NCBI GenBank assembly: GCA_949592205.1
Contig: CATIUR010000003.1
Coordinates: 139,601,259 to 139,665,258, forward strand
Length of the DNA: 64,000 bases
DNA from: Helichrysum umbraculigerum
Taxonomy: Eukaryota; Streptophyta; Magnoliopsida; Asterales; Asteraceae
Reading direction: 5' to 3'
Under the pieces are notes generated by a model. That model had not been told where the DNA came from, ran no database searches, and worked only from the letters and a program-made list of their open reading frames with translations. A program made the translations under genes and the position numbers. Of the stretch, positions 38,768 to 49,564 are shown piece by piece; the stretch's first letter is position 1, and each line of letters opens with the position of its first letter.

Positions 38768-39785
38768 GAGGTGAGTTCTTTTAAGAATGCTAAAAAAGTA
38801 GAGAATGGGAGAACCAATAGGATTCTTCCACTTCTTTACGAAACCCACTTCTATTTTTTACCCCCTTGGTTAATTATATCACAAACCGTAAGTCCATAAA
38901 TTATAAAAATTACATATTCTAAATCAGCGCGTTTTTCTCTTCGATTAGAGATGTCATAAGATATACTTTCGACGAATTTTTTTTCTTCGTTTTTTTTTAC
39001 CGGATTTCACAATATAATCACATGTGATTTATGATAAAAAATTAAAATTTGTTCACGATTATTTATTCATGGTATTTGCTACTTAACACGTGATTATAAC
39101 TTAATATTCACCCACATTAATAGTTATAAATAAAATATAAAAAATTGTAATAGTTTTCATTAAAAATCACATGTGATTGTTATTTGTACACTTAATCACA
39201 AGTGATTTGTTATATAATCACATATGATTTTGCATATAATCACATATGATTTTCATTTAAAAATTGATATTTGATGAGAAATTTACCGATATATGATAAT
39301 ATATGTATGATTTCAACTTGATTTTTACTTGATTGTATAATTCTTAGTCAATGATTTGAAAATCCGTATTTTATTACTCTTTAAACACATGTGATTGATA
39401 GTTTGATATTCAATCGCATGTGATTACACCTTAGTTTTTCATGTCTTAGTCTCTTTATATCATCAATGATTTGAAGTTAAAGTTTAATCGGGAATATAAG
39501 CGGGTGTGATTATTTTTTAGTGTTAAATCATATATAATTTCACATTAAAAGTTTCTAAAACCCCAAAAAATAGAAAAAAAAATTTTGTCGAAAGTATATC
39601 TGGTTGAATCTAGAATCGAAGAGAAAAAGACGCTGATTCCGAATATGTAATTTTTATAATGTGTAGACATACGGTTTGTGAGATATTTAGATTTGAAAAA
39701 AAAGGTGGAAATGAGTATTTGAAATGGAGCAATCCTATTGGTTCCTCTATTCTCCCTTTTTTATCATTCTTTTTTGAACTTTCCT
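38768..39785. mobile_element. Foldback MULE-type MITE, copy 1
   Basis: About 1 kb with long imperfect inverted arms: left GAGAATGGGAGAACCAATAG matches the complement of the right GGTTCCTCTATTCTC. The 9-bp flanks TAATTTGAA and TTATTTGAA (one mismatch) suggest a Mutator-like origin. The interior carries many CACATGTG-like palindromes. No coding region. Confidence 0.75.
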
Positions 39786-40446
39786 TTATTTGAATTCTAT
39801 ATAAGTTAATGATCGTATAAGATGTGGTATATATATTTCTAGTGTTAGTAAATTGTTTCCATCTAATTTATATATATGGAATCTTTGACTTTCATAATAT
39901 CATATAATTGCTATATTAGTAAGTAGGGGTAAAATTGACATTTCGCATCTTTAAATTTTAAACTTGTAAAGGAAATCTGTAAACTCTTTATAAAGTGTAT
40001 AGATTGAATGTTTGATACTTTCGTTGATGTTTATACAACTGTGAATAAGTCTAGACTTCTAAATAGTAGAGATAAGGACAAACAGATTTAGCAAGTAGTG
40101 GATTACATTTAAACAACGAATAGACACTTTCTAAAAGTATGTAATTTACACAACTGTTACCATCAATTTGCCTCAATTCGTAAATCAATTTTATTATATT
40201 AACATATTTTTGCTACATATATAAACAGTCCCAACGTTTCAATGCTTGGTGATAAACAAAAAAGGAATTTCGTAATGCTCAATCCTACCTTTTTAAACGT
40301 AAATCAAATCCTTGATCAAATAATCAATTTATTTTTAATATTTTATTTATTTACTATTAGCAACCCTAGCATTTTCATCTATAAATTTGATATGTAATGT
40401 GTACGCATAATGAGTTCTTTTACATTAACTCTTAACAAATTAGTCT

Positions 40447-40750
40447 ATGGATGCAAAAAAGCCAGGCAAGTCTAACTTATCTCTTCTATCTCTTCTATAT
40501 TTTTTTGATTTGATATATTAACACATGGTAATGTTAATTTTAATATTCGAATATTTTTGCAGTTAACGAACCCATCTCTATGGGTTCAAACGCAGATCGT
40601 GAAGAAACCATAAACCAATTGATTTATGAACTCCTTAAAGACATATGTGATCAAATTGCGGTTTGTGAGAACCGTCTTTCGGATCTCAAGAAGATCATTC
40701 AACATGTTGTGGACTTAAACGACATGGTTCATCGACTTTCCACTGCCTAA
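40447..40750 (+). CDS. Small two-exon gene model inside the Helitron (68 aa, unknown)
   Basis: Exon 1 40447-40465 (MDAKKP) ends at AG|GCAAGT, the consensus of the rarer GC-AG introns. Exon 2 40563-40750 follows TTTTTGCAG and ends with TAA. The joined frame has 68 codons with no internal stop. Part of it reads NQLIYELLKDICDQIAVCEN, predicted helical and possibly coiled-coil, with two Cys. I do not recognise the family. It lies in unique sequence between two foldback MITEs in the Helitron block, so it could be a captured host gene fragment. Translation might also start at an internal Met (MGSNADREE). Confidence 0.35.
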
Positions 40751-41508
40751 AATATTGCATGTCTTTAATGGTTAAAACTAAAATAATATGCACTTATTTG
40801 TGTTTATACACAAATATTTTCGCGTCTGTTTCCTTATGTTATATGTTAACTTAATGGTCCATTTGTTCCTTGTCTATCTTCACTTCAATGATATAATTTC
40901 TATGATGGTTTTTATATTTAAAAGACATATAGGTATGAGGAAAGTTCAAAAAAGAATGGTAAAAAAATGGCGAATGGAGGAACCAATAGGATTGCTCCAT
41001 TTCAAAAACCATTTCCCCCTTTTTTTCAAAGTTAAATATCTCACAAACCGTATGTCTATAAATTATAAAAATTACATATTCGGAATCAGCGTCTTTTTCT
41101 CTTCGATTCTAGATCAACAAGATATACTTTTGACAAAGTTTTTTTTTTTTTCCATTTTTATTGGGTTTTAATGTGAAATCACATGTGATTTAACACTAAA
41201 AAAAAATCACACCCGCTTATATCTCTGATTAAACTTTAAACTCAAATCATTGATGATTTAAAGAGATTAAAACATGAAAAACTAAGTTGTAATCACATGC
41301 GATGGAATATCAAAGTATCAATCACATGTGATTAAAGAGTAATAAAATACGAATTTACAAATCATTGACTATAGTTATATAATTAAGTAAAAATCAAGTT
41401 GAAATCATACATGAATTATCATATATCAGTAAATTTCTCATCAAATATCAGTTTTTAAATGAAAATCATATGTGATTATATACAAAATCATATGTGATTA
41501 TATAACAA

Positions 41509-42308
41509 GGGTAAGGTTCAAATGAGACTAAAAATTTGTGTGAAAATAGAGGAACCAATGATATGGTGCCATGTGTACAAAAAGAATACAAAACTCATTT
41601 ACCCCTTAAGTTAAATATCTCACAAACGACAAATCGAAAAATTATGAAAATTGCACCATTAGATTCAGCGTTTGATCCTCCACAATTTGCCGTCCATTAA
41701 GGCATACTTTCGACGAGTTTTTTTTTTTCATTATTTTTAATGGGTTTCACATTACTAACACGTGTGTTACAGTGTTGCGTTTAGGGTTTAGGGTTTGGGT
41801 TTAGGGTTGGGAGTTTGGGGTTTCGGGACGAAACCCCAAACTCCCAACCCTAAACCCTAACCCCCAAACCCTAAACCCTAAACACTTTATAAAACTCTAA
41901 ACCCTAAATCATACTAAACCCTAAACCCTAAACCCTGCTAAACCCTAACACTAAACCAAGCTAAACCCTAACACTAAACCCTGCTACACCCTAACTCTAA
42001 ACCCTAACCCTAAACCCTAAATCAAATGTATAATCAATCACTAACACATGTGTTACTAATATGTAAAACCCACCAAAAAAATGAAAAAAAAAAAATTTTC
42101 GTCAGAAGTATGCCTTGATGGACGGCAAATCGAAGAGGATAAAACGCTGAAAAATATGGTGCAATTTTCATGATTTTTTGACTTGTCGTTTGTGAGATAT
42201 TTAATTTTTAAAAACGTGGATGAAAGAGAAAAAAAGTGACACATGGTATATTGTGGTTGGTTCCCCCATTCTCACACAAAATAAATGGTCTCAATTGAAC
42301 TCTACTCT
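41509..42308. mobile_element. Foldback MITE carrying telomere-like repeats, copy 1
   Basis: 800 bp flanked by the perfect 9-bp duplication ATATAACAA (41500-41508 and 42309-42317), as for Mutator-like elements. The ends are GGGTAAGGTTCAA and, on the complement, AGAGTAGAGTTCAA. The subterminal arms pair imperfectly. The centre holds a telomere-like tract. There is no coding capacity, so it would need a transposase in trans. Confidence 0.85.
41777..42023. repeat. Interstitial telomere-like repeats (TTTAGGG / CCCTAAA)
   Basis: It starts with TTTAGGG-type units on plus, passes a short palindrome (GGGTTTCGGGACGAAACCCC) and then continues as CCCTAAA-type units with ACCCTAACACTAAACC variants. It forms the apex of the foldback MITE, with the two orientations facing each other. 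Confidence 0.9.
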
Positions 42309-42754
42309 ATATAACAAATCACTTGTGATTAAATGTACAAATTTCAATCACATGTGATTTTTAATGAAAACTAATGCAATTTTTTATTTTTTATTTATAA
42401 CTATTAATATGGATGAATATTAAGTTGTAATCACGTGTTAAATAACATATACCATGAATAAATAAACGTAAACAAATTTTTTATTTTTCATCATAAATCA
42501 TATGTGATTATATTGTAGAATTGGGTAAAAAAACGAAGAAAAAAAAATTCATCGAAAGTATAGCTTATGACATCTCTAATCGAAGAGAAAAAGACGTTGG
42601 TTCCAAATATATAATTTCTATAATTTATGGACTTACAGTTTGTGAGATAATTAACCATGGGGGTAAAAATATAATTGGGTTTTGTAGTCAAACGGAGCAA
42701 TCCTATTTGTTCTCCCATTCTCTATTTTTTTGCATTCTTAAAAGAACCCACCTC

Positions 42755-44594
42755 TAGTAGGTATATTAGAGATGCAAAGCAAATGTTTAGGGGGTAAGTT
42801 GGACATGTTTTACTATTTAGTCCAATTTTAAGATAATAATAAGAAATGTTTTATATGTAGTAAAGATAAAGATAAAGATAAAGATAAAGATAAAGATGAT
42901 GAGGTTATAAGAATTATAATCAAAGTTAATTATGAGCCTTTCAAAAAAAAAAAAAGTTAATTATGAAATATTAGTATTAGTATTTATTGCATTGACTCCA
43001 AGTTATTATTATTTGACTCCAAGTTTCTTTTAAACTGTGTTTACACTAACATAATATGGAAAGTACATGGTTTTTTTTCCTTCCTTTTTTAACTTTGATG
43101 TTCTTGTTAAGATAAATCACCCGTACATTAAAAAGGTTGTAAAATGAGATTACAAAATCACACACTTCTCGTTAAACCGAGAATAGAACTTGTAGTACAA
43201 ATGCCTAGCTACAATCGGTCCTACATAAATCGGATATGAACACTAAAATATATATTCCTTTAATTTGTTGTTTTGATAAGCCAATAACAACATACATATT
43301 GAAAGTGGATTAAGAATCTAAGAACATATTAGTCATTATGTTTGCATAAAAATTAAAGTTGTCGTCACACAAGTTCCTTTTTTTGAATTATTTTATATTT
43401 TTTATGTTTTGATTTCAAGTTACTATCGATTGAGATGTTTAACGTGTTTTAATTTTCCTAGTAAATTAGTAACCTTTTAAGGTCCATTTATATTCACAAG
43501 GACAAAAGATTAATTAAAATGATATACGGCAACAATATTTTTGTTGAGTTTTCTCATAAGGCATATTTACTTTGCCATGTAAGCATGTTAGTTTCTCAAT
43601 ATCCCTAAAAGTAAATCAAATCTTCATAAACATATGTTTATATACATCGATCGATCAATATCAACCACTTATAAACTAAATATATACTATACAACCGAGC
43701 CATTTACCTCTAATAGTAACCTTTTGGTGTTTTCTCGTTGTTAATCTTTTGGTATGATGATAACCCGTTGAAGGTCTGTATGACTCATTTGGTATCTTTC
43801 GATTGTATGTTCTATTTCGTTATTTCATTCTACAAAGTAATAGCTAGATTTTACGGCAATAATGATCCAATGATCTCATATCACGGCAAACCTCATCACA
43901 CAAGCAACCAATGAACCCTTAATTTACATTTGAATAAGTATCATATCATGAGTTACTAATTAAACGTATGGAGCAATTTTGACATCATTCGATCATTAAT
44001 TTACCTTTGAATATGCATGCACGTGAGATTGATCGAACTCGTAATCATAGATAAATTAAGGAAACACGTACTAACATGTATTGATTTACCATGATCTCAT
44101 ATTTGAGATTCAATCATAACAACCTCAAACCCATTTCTTTGACCCATGGTTGATAAAGACACTCCTCAAGCAAAAACCAATAACAAATTTCGAATTCCTA
44201 ATATGACATGTTAATACCTACAATGAAGAGTGAAAACACAAATATTGCTATACCTTCAATCCTCAAGGGATATATATACACACTTGAATTTTCATCAGTT
44301 TCACAGCTACCATATATTAATACTGTAATAGTAATTGTCATCGGTTATGTGAGGTTGTTATGGAATAGTATTGTTATGTAATATTCTTCATTAATAGGTC
44401 CATAATTTCAAGCATTGGTTTCATATCATGAATTACTAACTTTAAATTCGTTTTACATCTGTGAGATACATTTCAATCATTATATACACATATGGTACGT
44501 TAAATACTATAAGTATGAGTGAGGGTAATATAGTAAATTGTATTGTCCCCTTTTTAAGGAGATTAAGACTTGAGGTCCAAATGGTTTATATAGA
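42755..44594. other. Right part of the Helitron block, no gene seen
   Basis: AT-rich sequence with a short (TAAAGA)n microsatellite at 42861-42897. No reading frame, RNA gene or further element is recognised. Confidence 0.4.
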
Positions 44595-45092
44595 TAGATA
44601 GATACTTACCCGCAACGACTATTAACGCGATTATCACCAACAACTAAAATGTTATAAACATTTCAACTTAACGATTAATCCAATTACTTATGTAAAGTAT
44701 AATTAATTGTGTCTAGGTATTTGAGAGACGCACTTGGACTACCGTATATTACTAGCTGTTTTGCTTACTGAAGACTGCTACCAGTGAGTTCACAGCCCCT
44801 ACCTTTTACTTGTTTTAAATGCTTTTAAAACCTGGGGTGGAAAACATAGAACTATGCGCTATTACATGCTACTTGTTTATATAATTGCTCGACATGCTTT
44901 TATATCAAACTGATTTATATAAATGCTATATGCTTTATACACAACTGTTAACTATATGAAACGTTTTCACAACTTTTTAGGAATAAGACAACGAATCTTT
45001 GGTACGATCCTAGGTTTACACGAGGTAGTTGTAGTGCACATAAGTCCCAGTGCTTGCAACCTATAACCATTAGCTAGGTGACTCTAGCCACT
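44595..45092 (+). repeat. 3' LTR of element A, fragment 2
   Basis: Matches 9109-9605 of the 5' LTR (TAGATAGATACTTACCCGC to CTCTAGCCACT). It ends where LTR C begins. Confidence 0.85.
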
Positions 45093-47168
45093 TGTAACAC
45101 CTCAAATTCTGTAAGTTTAAAACTTTAAAATATATTATTTTAACTGTTTAAGTTAGTGGGACTAACTGTGTAAAGTATTTATGTTGATAGGACTTGCCAT
45201 TTAATGAATTAGTTAGTAGAGGGACCATTTGTGTTAAGTACCTTAAGATGAGGGGTTTAAATGAAATTAACAGTATAAAATGGAAGTTCTGTATTCTTCT
45301 ACTTCACTTCCTTTACTGAAATAATAAACTTACGTACTGTATATGTGTGTGTCGAATTTGAAGGCCAAGGAACAAGAGAAAACATCAAAAACTAAGCTAG
45401 GGTTTGTTAATTCAAAGTTTGTAATTACGAATTCTTCATTCTAGAGGTATTATTAACTTCTTTACTTGTTTAATTAATTATTTGAATCAACTAGGTTAAA
45501 CCCTAAATTCTTAAGTTTGATGAATTGGTGAGTTACTAACTTAAATTAGGTTTCATACACTTCTTTGAACTAAATTGTATGCTTAAATGATGTTAGTTTT
45601 AGTAAAATACTCATAATCACGTGTTTATGAGAAATTGAATAATTTTGATTATAATTAGATAGGTGATGATTAGTGTAAATGGGTAATTGATATGTAATGT
45701 ATGATTATACACTAAGGAGTAATATTCTTGGTGTTGGTAATGGAAATTGATGAGATATTATGATAATTACTATACCCATTTATAAGTAATCACCTATATA
45801 AAAGTGTATGGAACAATTGGTAGAATTGTAAGTGTTGTGAAACTTAAACACTTGTACAACTTAATACAATTAGTGAATTGAAAGTGATTGTGTAATTGAT
45901 ACTTGGCTACATGATGATATGATTAGGTGATAAATGTGATCAAAGTGCTATTACAAGTGATTTAATACGTGGGCTATCGCAAGGTAAGTAATGGATGATG
46001 CTATCTTTCTTCAAGTAATGCGTATTCCACCTACTTGGAAGGACCGGTAATGGATATGTTAATCACTTGATGAGTTATGATTATATACCGGGGTGTAGGC
46101 CCGAAGATGTTAATTCTTGCGGGAATTAGCATATGATATTATGGACCCTTAATATACGTACGTTGTGAATTGATATTAATTATTATTGATAGCCCATTGC
46201 TTACTAAGCTATATGCTTACTCGATTATGTTTATGTGTTTTTAGGTGAGCCAAGTGGGACCCAACGAGATTCGGGCAAGACACCCGAGGGATGCTAATGG
46301 TGGAACTTGTTGCTTTGTCGGTAACAAGTTACTTCTCTTAATCATGCTCATGATATGTTGATATGCCCCTTTTTGGTCAAGAAACACCGTTTTTTCACAC
46401 TATGTTGAAAGTCAAAGTCATGTTATGTTGATGGTCAAAGTCAAACATGTTAAAATGTGGAAGTCAAATTAGTCAATGAGTTGGTATACTCATTGATAGT
46501 TTTGGAGATGATGTTATTGTACAATAGATGAATATAATGTGAATATAATGGTTTTTATGGAAATTTGATGTTAATAGTTAAGTTGAAGTATTAATGGTGA
46601 AAGTGGCCTAAGTTGACTTAGAATAGTCAAAGGAAATTGAAATGGGCATTGGAATGGTGGTTATATGGGTTAAGACCCAAATGGGTCGTTAAAGTGCCCA
46701 AATGGGTCACTAATGGGTCTAGAGGTTAAAATGAGTTGTGGTTATGGTATGACGAATGTTAAAGTGGCCTTAGGTCCTAAATGTAGTATGGAATGAGTAG
46801 TAAAAATACTAGAACCTGAATGCACATGGTTTAGAATTTAGTATGTCAACCAAAATGAGTAAAAGTGGTCCGGTCCAAATCACGATAAAACGCGAATTTA
46901 CGAAAAGTAAAAATTGGGAAATGTTAATGTTGTCATATTACATGTGCCTGCAAAATTTCATAGTCATTGGGTTTGTCGTTTAAGAGATATGTGAGTTTGA
47001 ATTTCGGTAAATGGTAAAATAGAAGTGCAGGTGGTCACCTGGCGAGATTGGTGGTCACCTGGCGAAATTTCTGAAATACATATTTTCACCTGGCGAGATT
47101 CATGGTCGCCTGGCGAAAAAGATTCAGTCCAAAAATTGACCCAATTCGTTTCCCGTTACGTCTTTAAG
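45093..47168 (+). repeat. Partial LTR of another Ty3/gypsy-like family (C)
   Basis: It starts TGTAACACCTCAAATTC like an LTR 5' end but has no matching 3' end. It stops at 47168 and LTR A resumes about 234 bp upstream of the point where it was left. Near its right end there is a cluster of TCACCTGGCGA-like units (47031-47117). No coding region. Confidence 0.7.
47031..47117. repeat. Short repeat cluster (CACCTGGCGA) in LTR C
   Basis: Four units in 87 bp: TCACCTGGCGA three times and the perfect palindrome TCGCCTGGCGA once, separated by short spacers. Confidence 0.8.
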
Positions 47169-48443
47169 TGCTATTACATGCTACTTGTTTATATAATTGC
47201 TCGACATGCTTTTATATCAAACTGATTTATATAAATGCTATATGCTTTATACACAACTGTTAACTATATGAAACGTTTTCACAACTTTTTGGGAATAAGA
47301 CAACGAATCTTGGTACGATCCTAGGTTTACACGAGGTAGTTGTAGTGCACATAAGTCCCAGTGCTTGCAACCTATAACCATTAGCTAGGTGACTCTAGCC
47401 ACTGAGTATACAGATAGTACTATCGATTTGACAACCCTCCCAGGATATAACTCGTTGGTCATTCCAACCACACGACGGCAGTCGTATCGAGGAGTGTATA
47501 CTTACCATGTTACTGAGGCAACAACATCAACTAGTCGTGGATTGGTTATAGTACTAGGTGTCGTTACTTTAACTCTAAAGGTTTTGCTCACCTTAGAGGG
47601 ATCATTATCTATATTTCCCACTTAAATTAAACAACTAAACTACAACTTGATTTGGGAAGGGTATTCCCTGTGATAACTAATAGGACAGGTGTCCCTACGC
47701 ATGATTACTTTTTAGGAAACGTTTACCTTAATTGGATAAACTTGGTTTCCCTACAAAACAACTTATATAGGAAATGTTTACTTTATTGTTAAACTTGTGT
47801 TTCCTGCAACTATTATTTGGAAATGTTTTTGATTAAACTTGTGTTTCCTACACAACTATTGCTTGAAGTAAGAATGACATTCTTACAGTAAAATAGAAAA
47901 TGTTTTCTTTAATTAGAATACTTGTGTTTCCTACTATACATATAAACATTATGTTTGTTTACATGAATGATTTATACAAAACTTGGTTCAACTACGTATA
48001 TACTAAACATGTGAATTCACTCAACATTCAATGTTGACGGTTTACTATGTTTTTCAGGGAATTAGGATATCAGGTACTGCATTTGCATTCAAGGACGTAA
48101 GCTACCCAGACTATTTAGGATGCCACTTTTTGGGACACTTGGATTTCTTCTGTATTACCAATCACATTGGTTATACTTACGAAATCCCACTTTTATGAAC
48201 TTGTGGTTGTTAAAACTCATGTTGTTATACAATACTACTATTTGTACGACTTTATAAGTTGTACCCTTTTGTAATAACTTTAACTATGGCATCTTAAATA
48301 TATATGTTCTGTATACAGTGAATGCACTATTGTAACGTCAGCACCCCCGCTGTTAAACCGTAAACTTAAGATGCTTCCGCTAATTAACTAAAGCTTCCGC
48401 TAAACCATTAATAAACGCGATTACCGATTTTGAGGGTGTGACA
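47169..48443 (+). repeat. 3' LTR of element A, fragment 3 (outer end)
   Basis: Matches 9370-10660 of the 5' LTR and ends TTGAGGGTGTGACA, followed by the target duplication ACTAC. The first 234 bp repeat the end of fragment 2 (44858-45092). Confidence 0.9.
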
Positions 48444-48767
48444 ACTACCTTATCCAATAGCTCCACAAACAAGACCTAGAAAAAATTATTTTACCATTTC
48501 CATTTTAATCTCAGACTATCATGTTACATCTATAATTGATTATAACACTACATAAACACACGATAACGACAACTAAACAATAACAATACATAAACACACG
48601 ATAACCACAACTGATAATAATAATAATAACTGAATCATCATCATCATAGTCATAATCACATATAATGGAAACGTACGTGAATTAGCCGAGGAATTTTCAT
48701 TTCATTCACTTGGATCTAACCAAAAACACAAACAAAAACAAAAAAAAAAGTGAAGGAAAAGGATTAC

Positions 48768-48869
48768 CTTCATGAAATAGTTGAATGATTCATCATCAAC
48801 CCCATCCATGGGTTGAAGATGTGTCAAATTCTGAAGCTCCGCACCAATTTTTAACACATATCGCACCAT
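48768..48869 (-). other. Exon 1 of the UPF0587/CZIB-like gene
   Basis: The ATG at 48869-48867 opens 34 codons ending YFMK, followed directly by the donor GTAATC. Residues such as ELQNLTHLQP and DDESFNYF match the N-terminus of the family. No other part of the gene lies nearby; the next exon is at 6035, on the other side of the nested transposons. Confidence 0.85.
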
Positions 48870-49488
48870 TTTCCTTAGCGTCCGACGAGTTGATTTCACA
48901 GTTTCAGGGCAGTGTTAAAATGAGGGTTTTATTTATACCCCGTGTGAGTTTTAGTTAATGACACGATTGGTCCTTGTAGTTTATACACATTAACACTTTT
49001 AGTCCTTATAGTTTAACTTTTGTGTTGGCAGTCTAAATATTTAAAATGTTATTGTATGTTTAGTCCCTTTCCAAGTAAAATGATCCAAACACCCTTAGCT
49101 TATTATTTCTACTGTATTCCTTTTCTCAATTATTAATTCATTTAAAATATTTAAAAACAAGTGATTTACAATTTAAAAATTATGAGGCCCTATAACTAGA
49201 TATCAAGTAAGATAAGGTTTGATGAAATCGATTCTCAACGGTCCGATTTTCAAATAATTTATTTATTTCTCTGATACATATTTATTTATCTGATACTTAT
49301 TCTCTCAAATCCCAGTTGTTAGTTATTAAAAATCTTTTAGTCAAACTCTAATACGTCAATATAAGTTTTTAATTTTGGACCATTCAGTCGACCTATATAT
49401 TTGTTTAAATATATGTGTAATCTAAAGCTAGTTACTAACAATGATCTCTTAGTTCAAAATAAAAGAGATATCAATCTCTTATGTAAAT

Positions 49489-49491
<3 letters not shown>

Positions 49492-49564
<73 letters not shown>
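49492..49564. repeat. AT dinucleotide microsatellite
   Basis: A pure (TA)n tract of about 70 bp. Confidence 0.9.

Larger units (their letters stand above)
40937..42754. mobile_element. Foldback MULE-type MITE, copy 2, with nested MITE
   Basis: Same family as 38768-39785. The arms start GAGGAAAGTTCAAAAAAGAATG and, on the complement, GAGGTGGGTTCTTTTAAGAATG. The flanks TATAGGTAT and AGTAGGTAT agree at 7 of 9 positions. The arms carry AATCACATGTGATT-type palindromes. Another MITE (41509-42308) sits between them. Confidence 0.75.
29528..44594 (-). mobile_element. Helitron block inserted in the 3' LTR of element A
   Basis: On the minus strand the left border is a Helitron 3' end: an imperfect GC-rich hairpin, then CTAG at 29531-29528, with host T next to it. 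At the right border the minus strand begins TCTATATAAACC after host A (44594 or 44598). LTR A resumes at once (TAGATAGATACTTACCC). A rolling-circle RepHel gene lies within. Two further Helitron-type ends are inside (38344-38375 on +, 38498-38525 on -), so this may be two adjacent Helitrons (29.5-38.5 and 38.5-44.6 kb) rather than one. Confidence 0.7.
6540..48443 (+). mobile_element. Nested transposon block; outer Ty3/gypsy LTR retrotransposon (element A)
   Basis: The block starts TGTGACA and ends TGTGACA. It is flanked by the 5-bp direct repeat ACTAC at 6535-6539 and 48444-48448, the target duplication of the outer element. The 5' LTR is 6540-10660, the primer-binding site follows, and gag-pol runs on the plus strand to about 16870. 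The 3' LTR survives in three pieces (28937-29527, 44595-45092, 47169-48443); the part matching 6540-8455 and the end of the internal region are missing. Later insertions are elements B1/B2, the Helitron block and LTR C. The pol order PR-RT-RH-IN and a C-terminal chromodomain-like segment place A among chromoviruses, perhaps the Tekay lineage. Confidence 0.85.
5343..48869 (-). pseudogene. CXXC zinc-binding protein (UPF0587/CZIB family), split by a 42-kb intron
   Basis: The family is small (about 160 residues) and binds zinc through paired CXXC motifs; its role in plants is poorly known. Four exons on the minus strand fit in phase: 48869-48768 (34 codons, starts MVRYVLKIGAELQNL), 6035-5931 (35 codons), 5840-5673 (56 codons, CKDCKTEGTITIVPGEG ... 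GGWKVET) and 5471-5343 (42 codons plus TGA). The total is 167 codons, the usual family length. All introns are GT-AG. Intron 1 spans 42,732 bp and contains the whole transposon block; without the block and one ACTAC copy it would be 823 bp. In exon 2 the first CXXC reads C-T-stop-C, with TGA at 6023-6021; a CGA to TGA change would explain it. The gene is therefore probably dead, or rescued by another copy. Beyond the final TGA the same frame stays open for 39 Lys/Gln-rich codons to a stop at 5226. Confidence 0.85.

Noticed and set aside
41777..42023. A true chromosome end or an ancestral chromosome fusion point
   Set aside because: The tract lies inside a MITE with a 9-bp duplication, and a second copy sits in another MITE of the same family.
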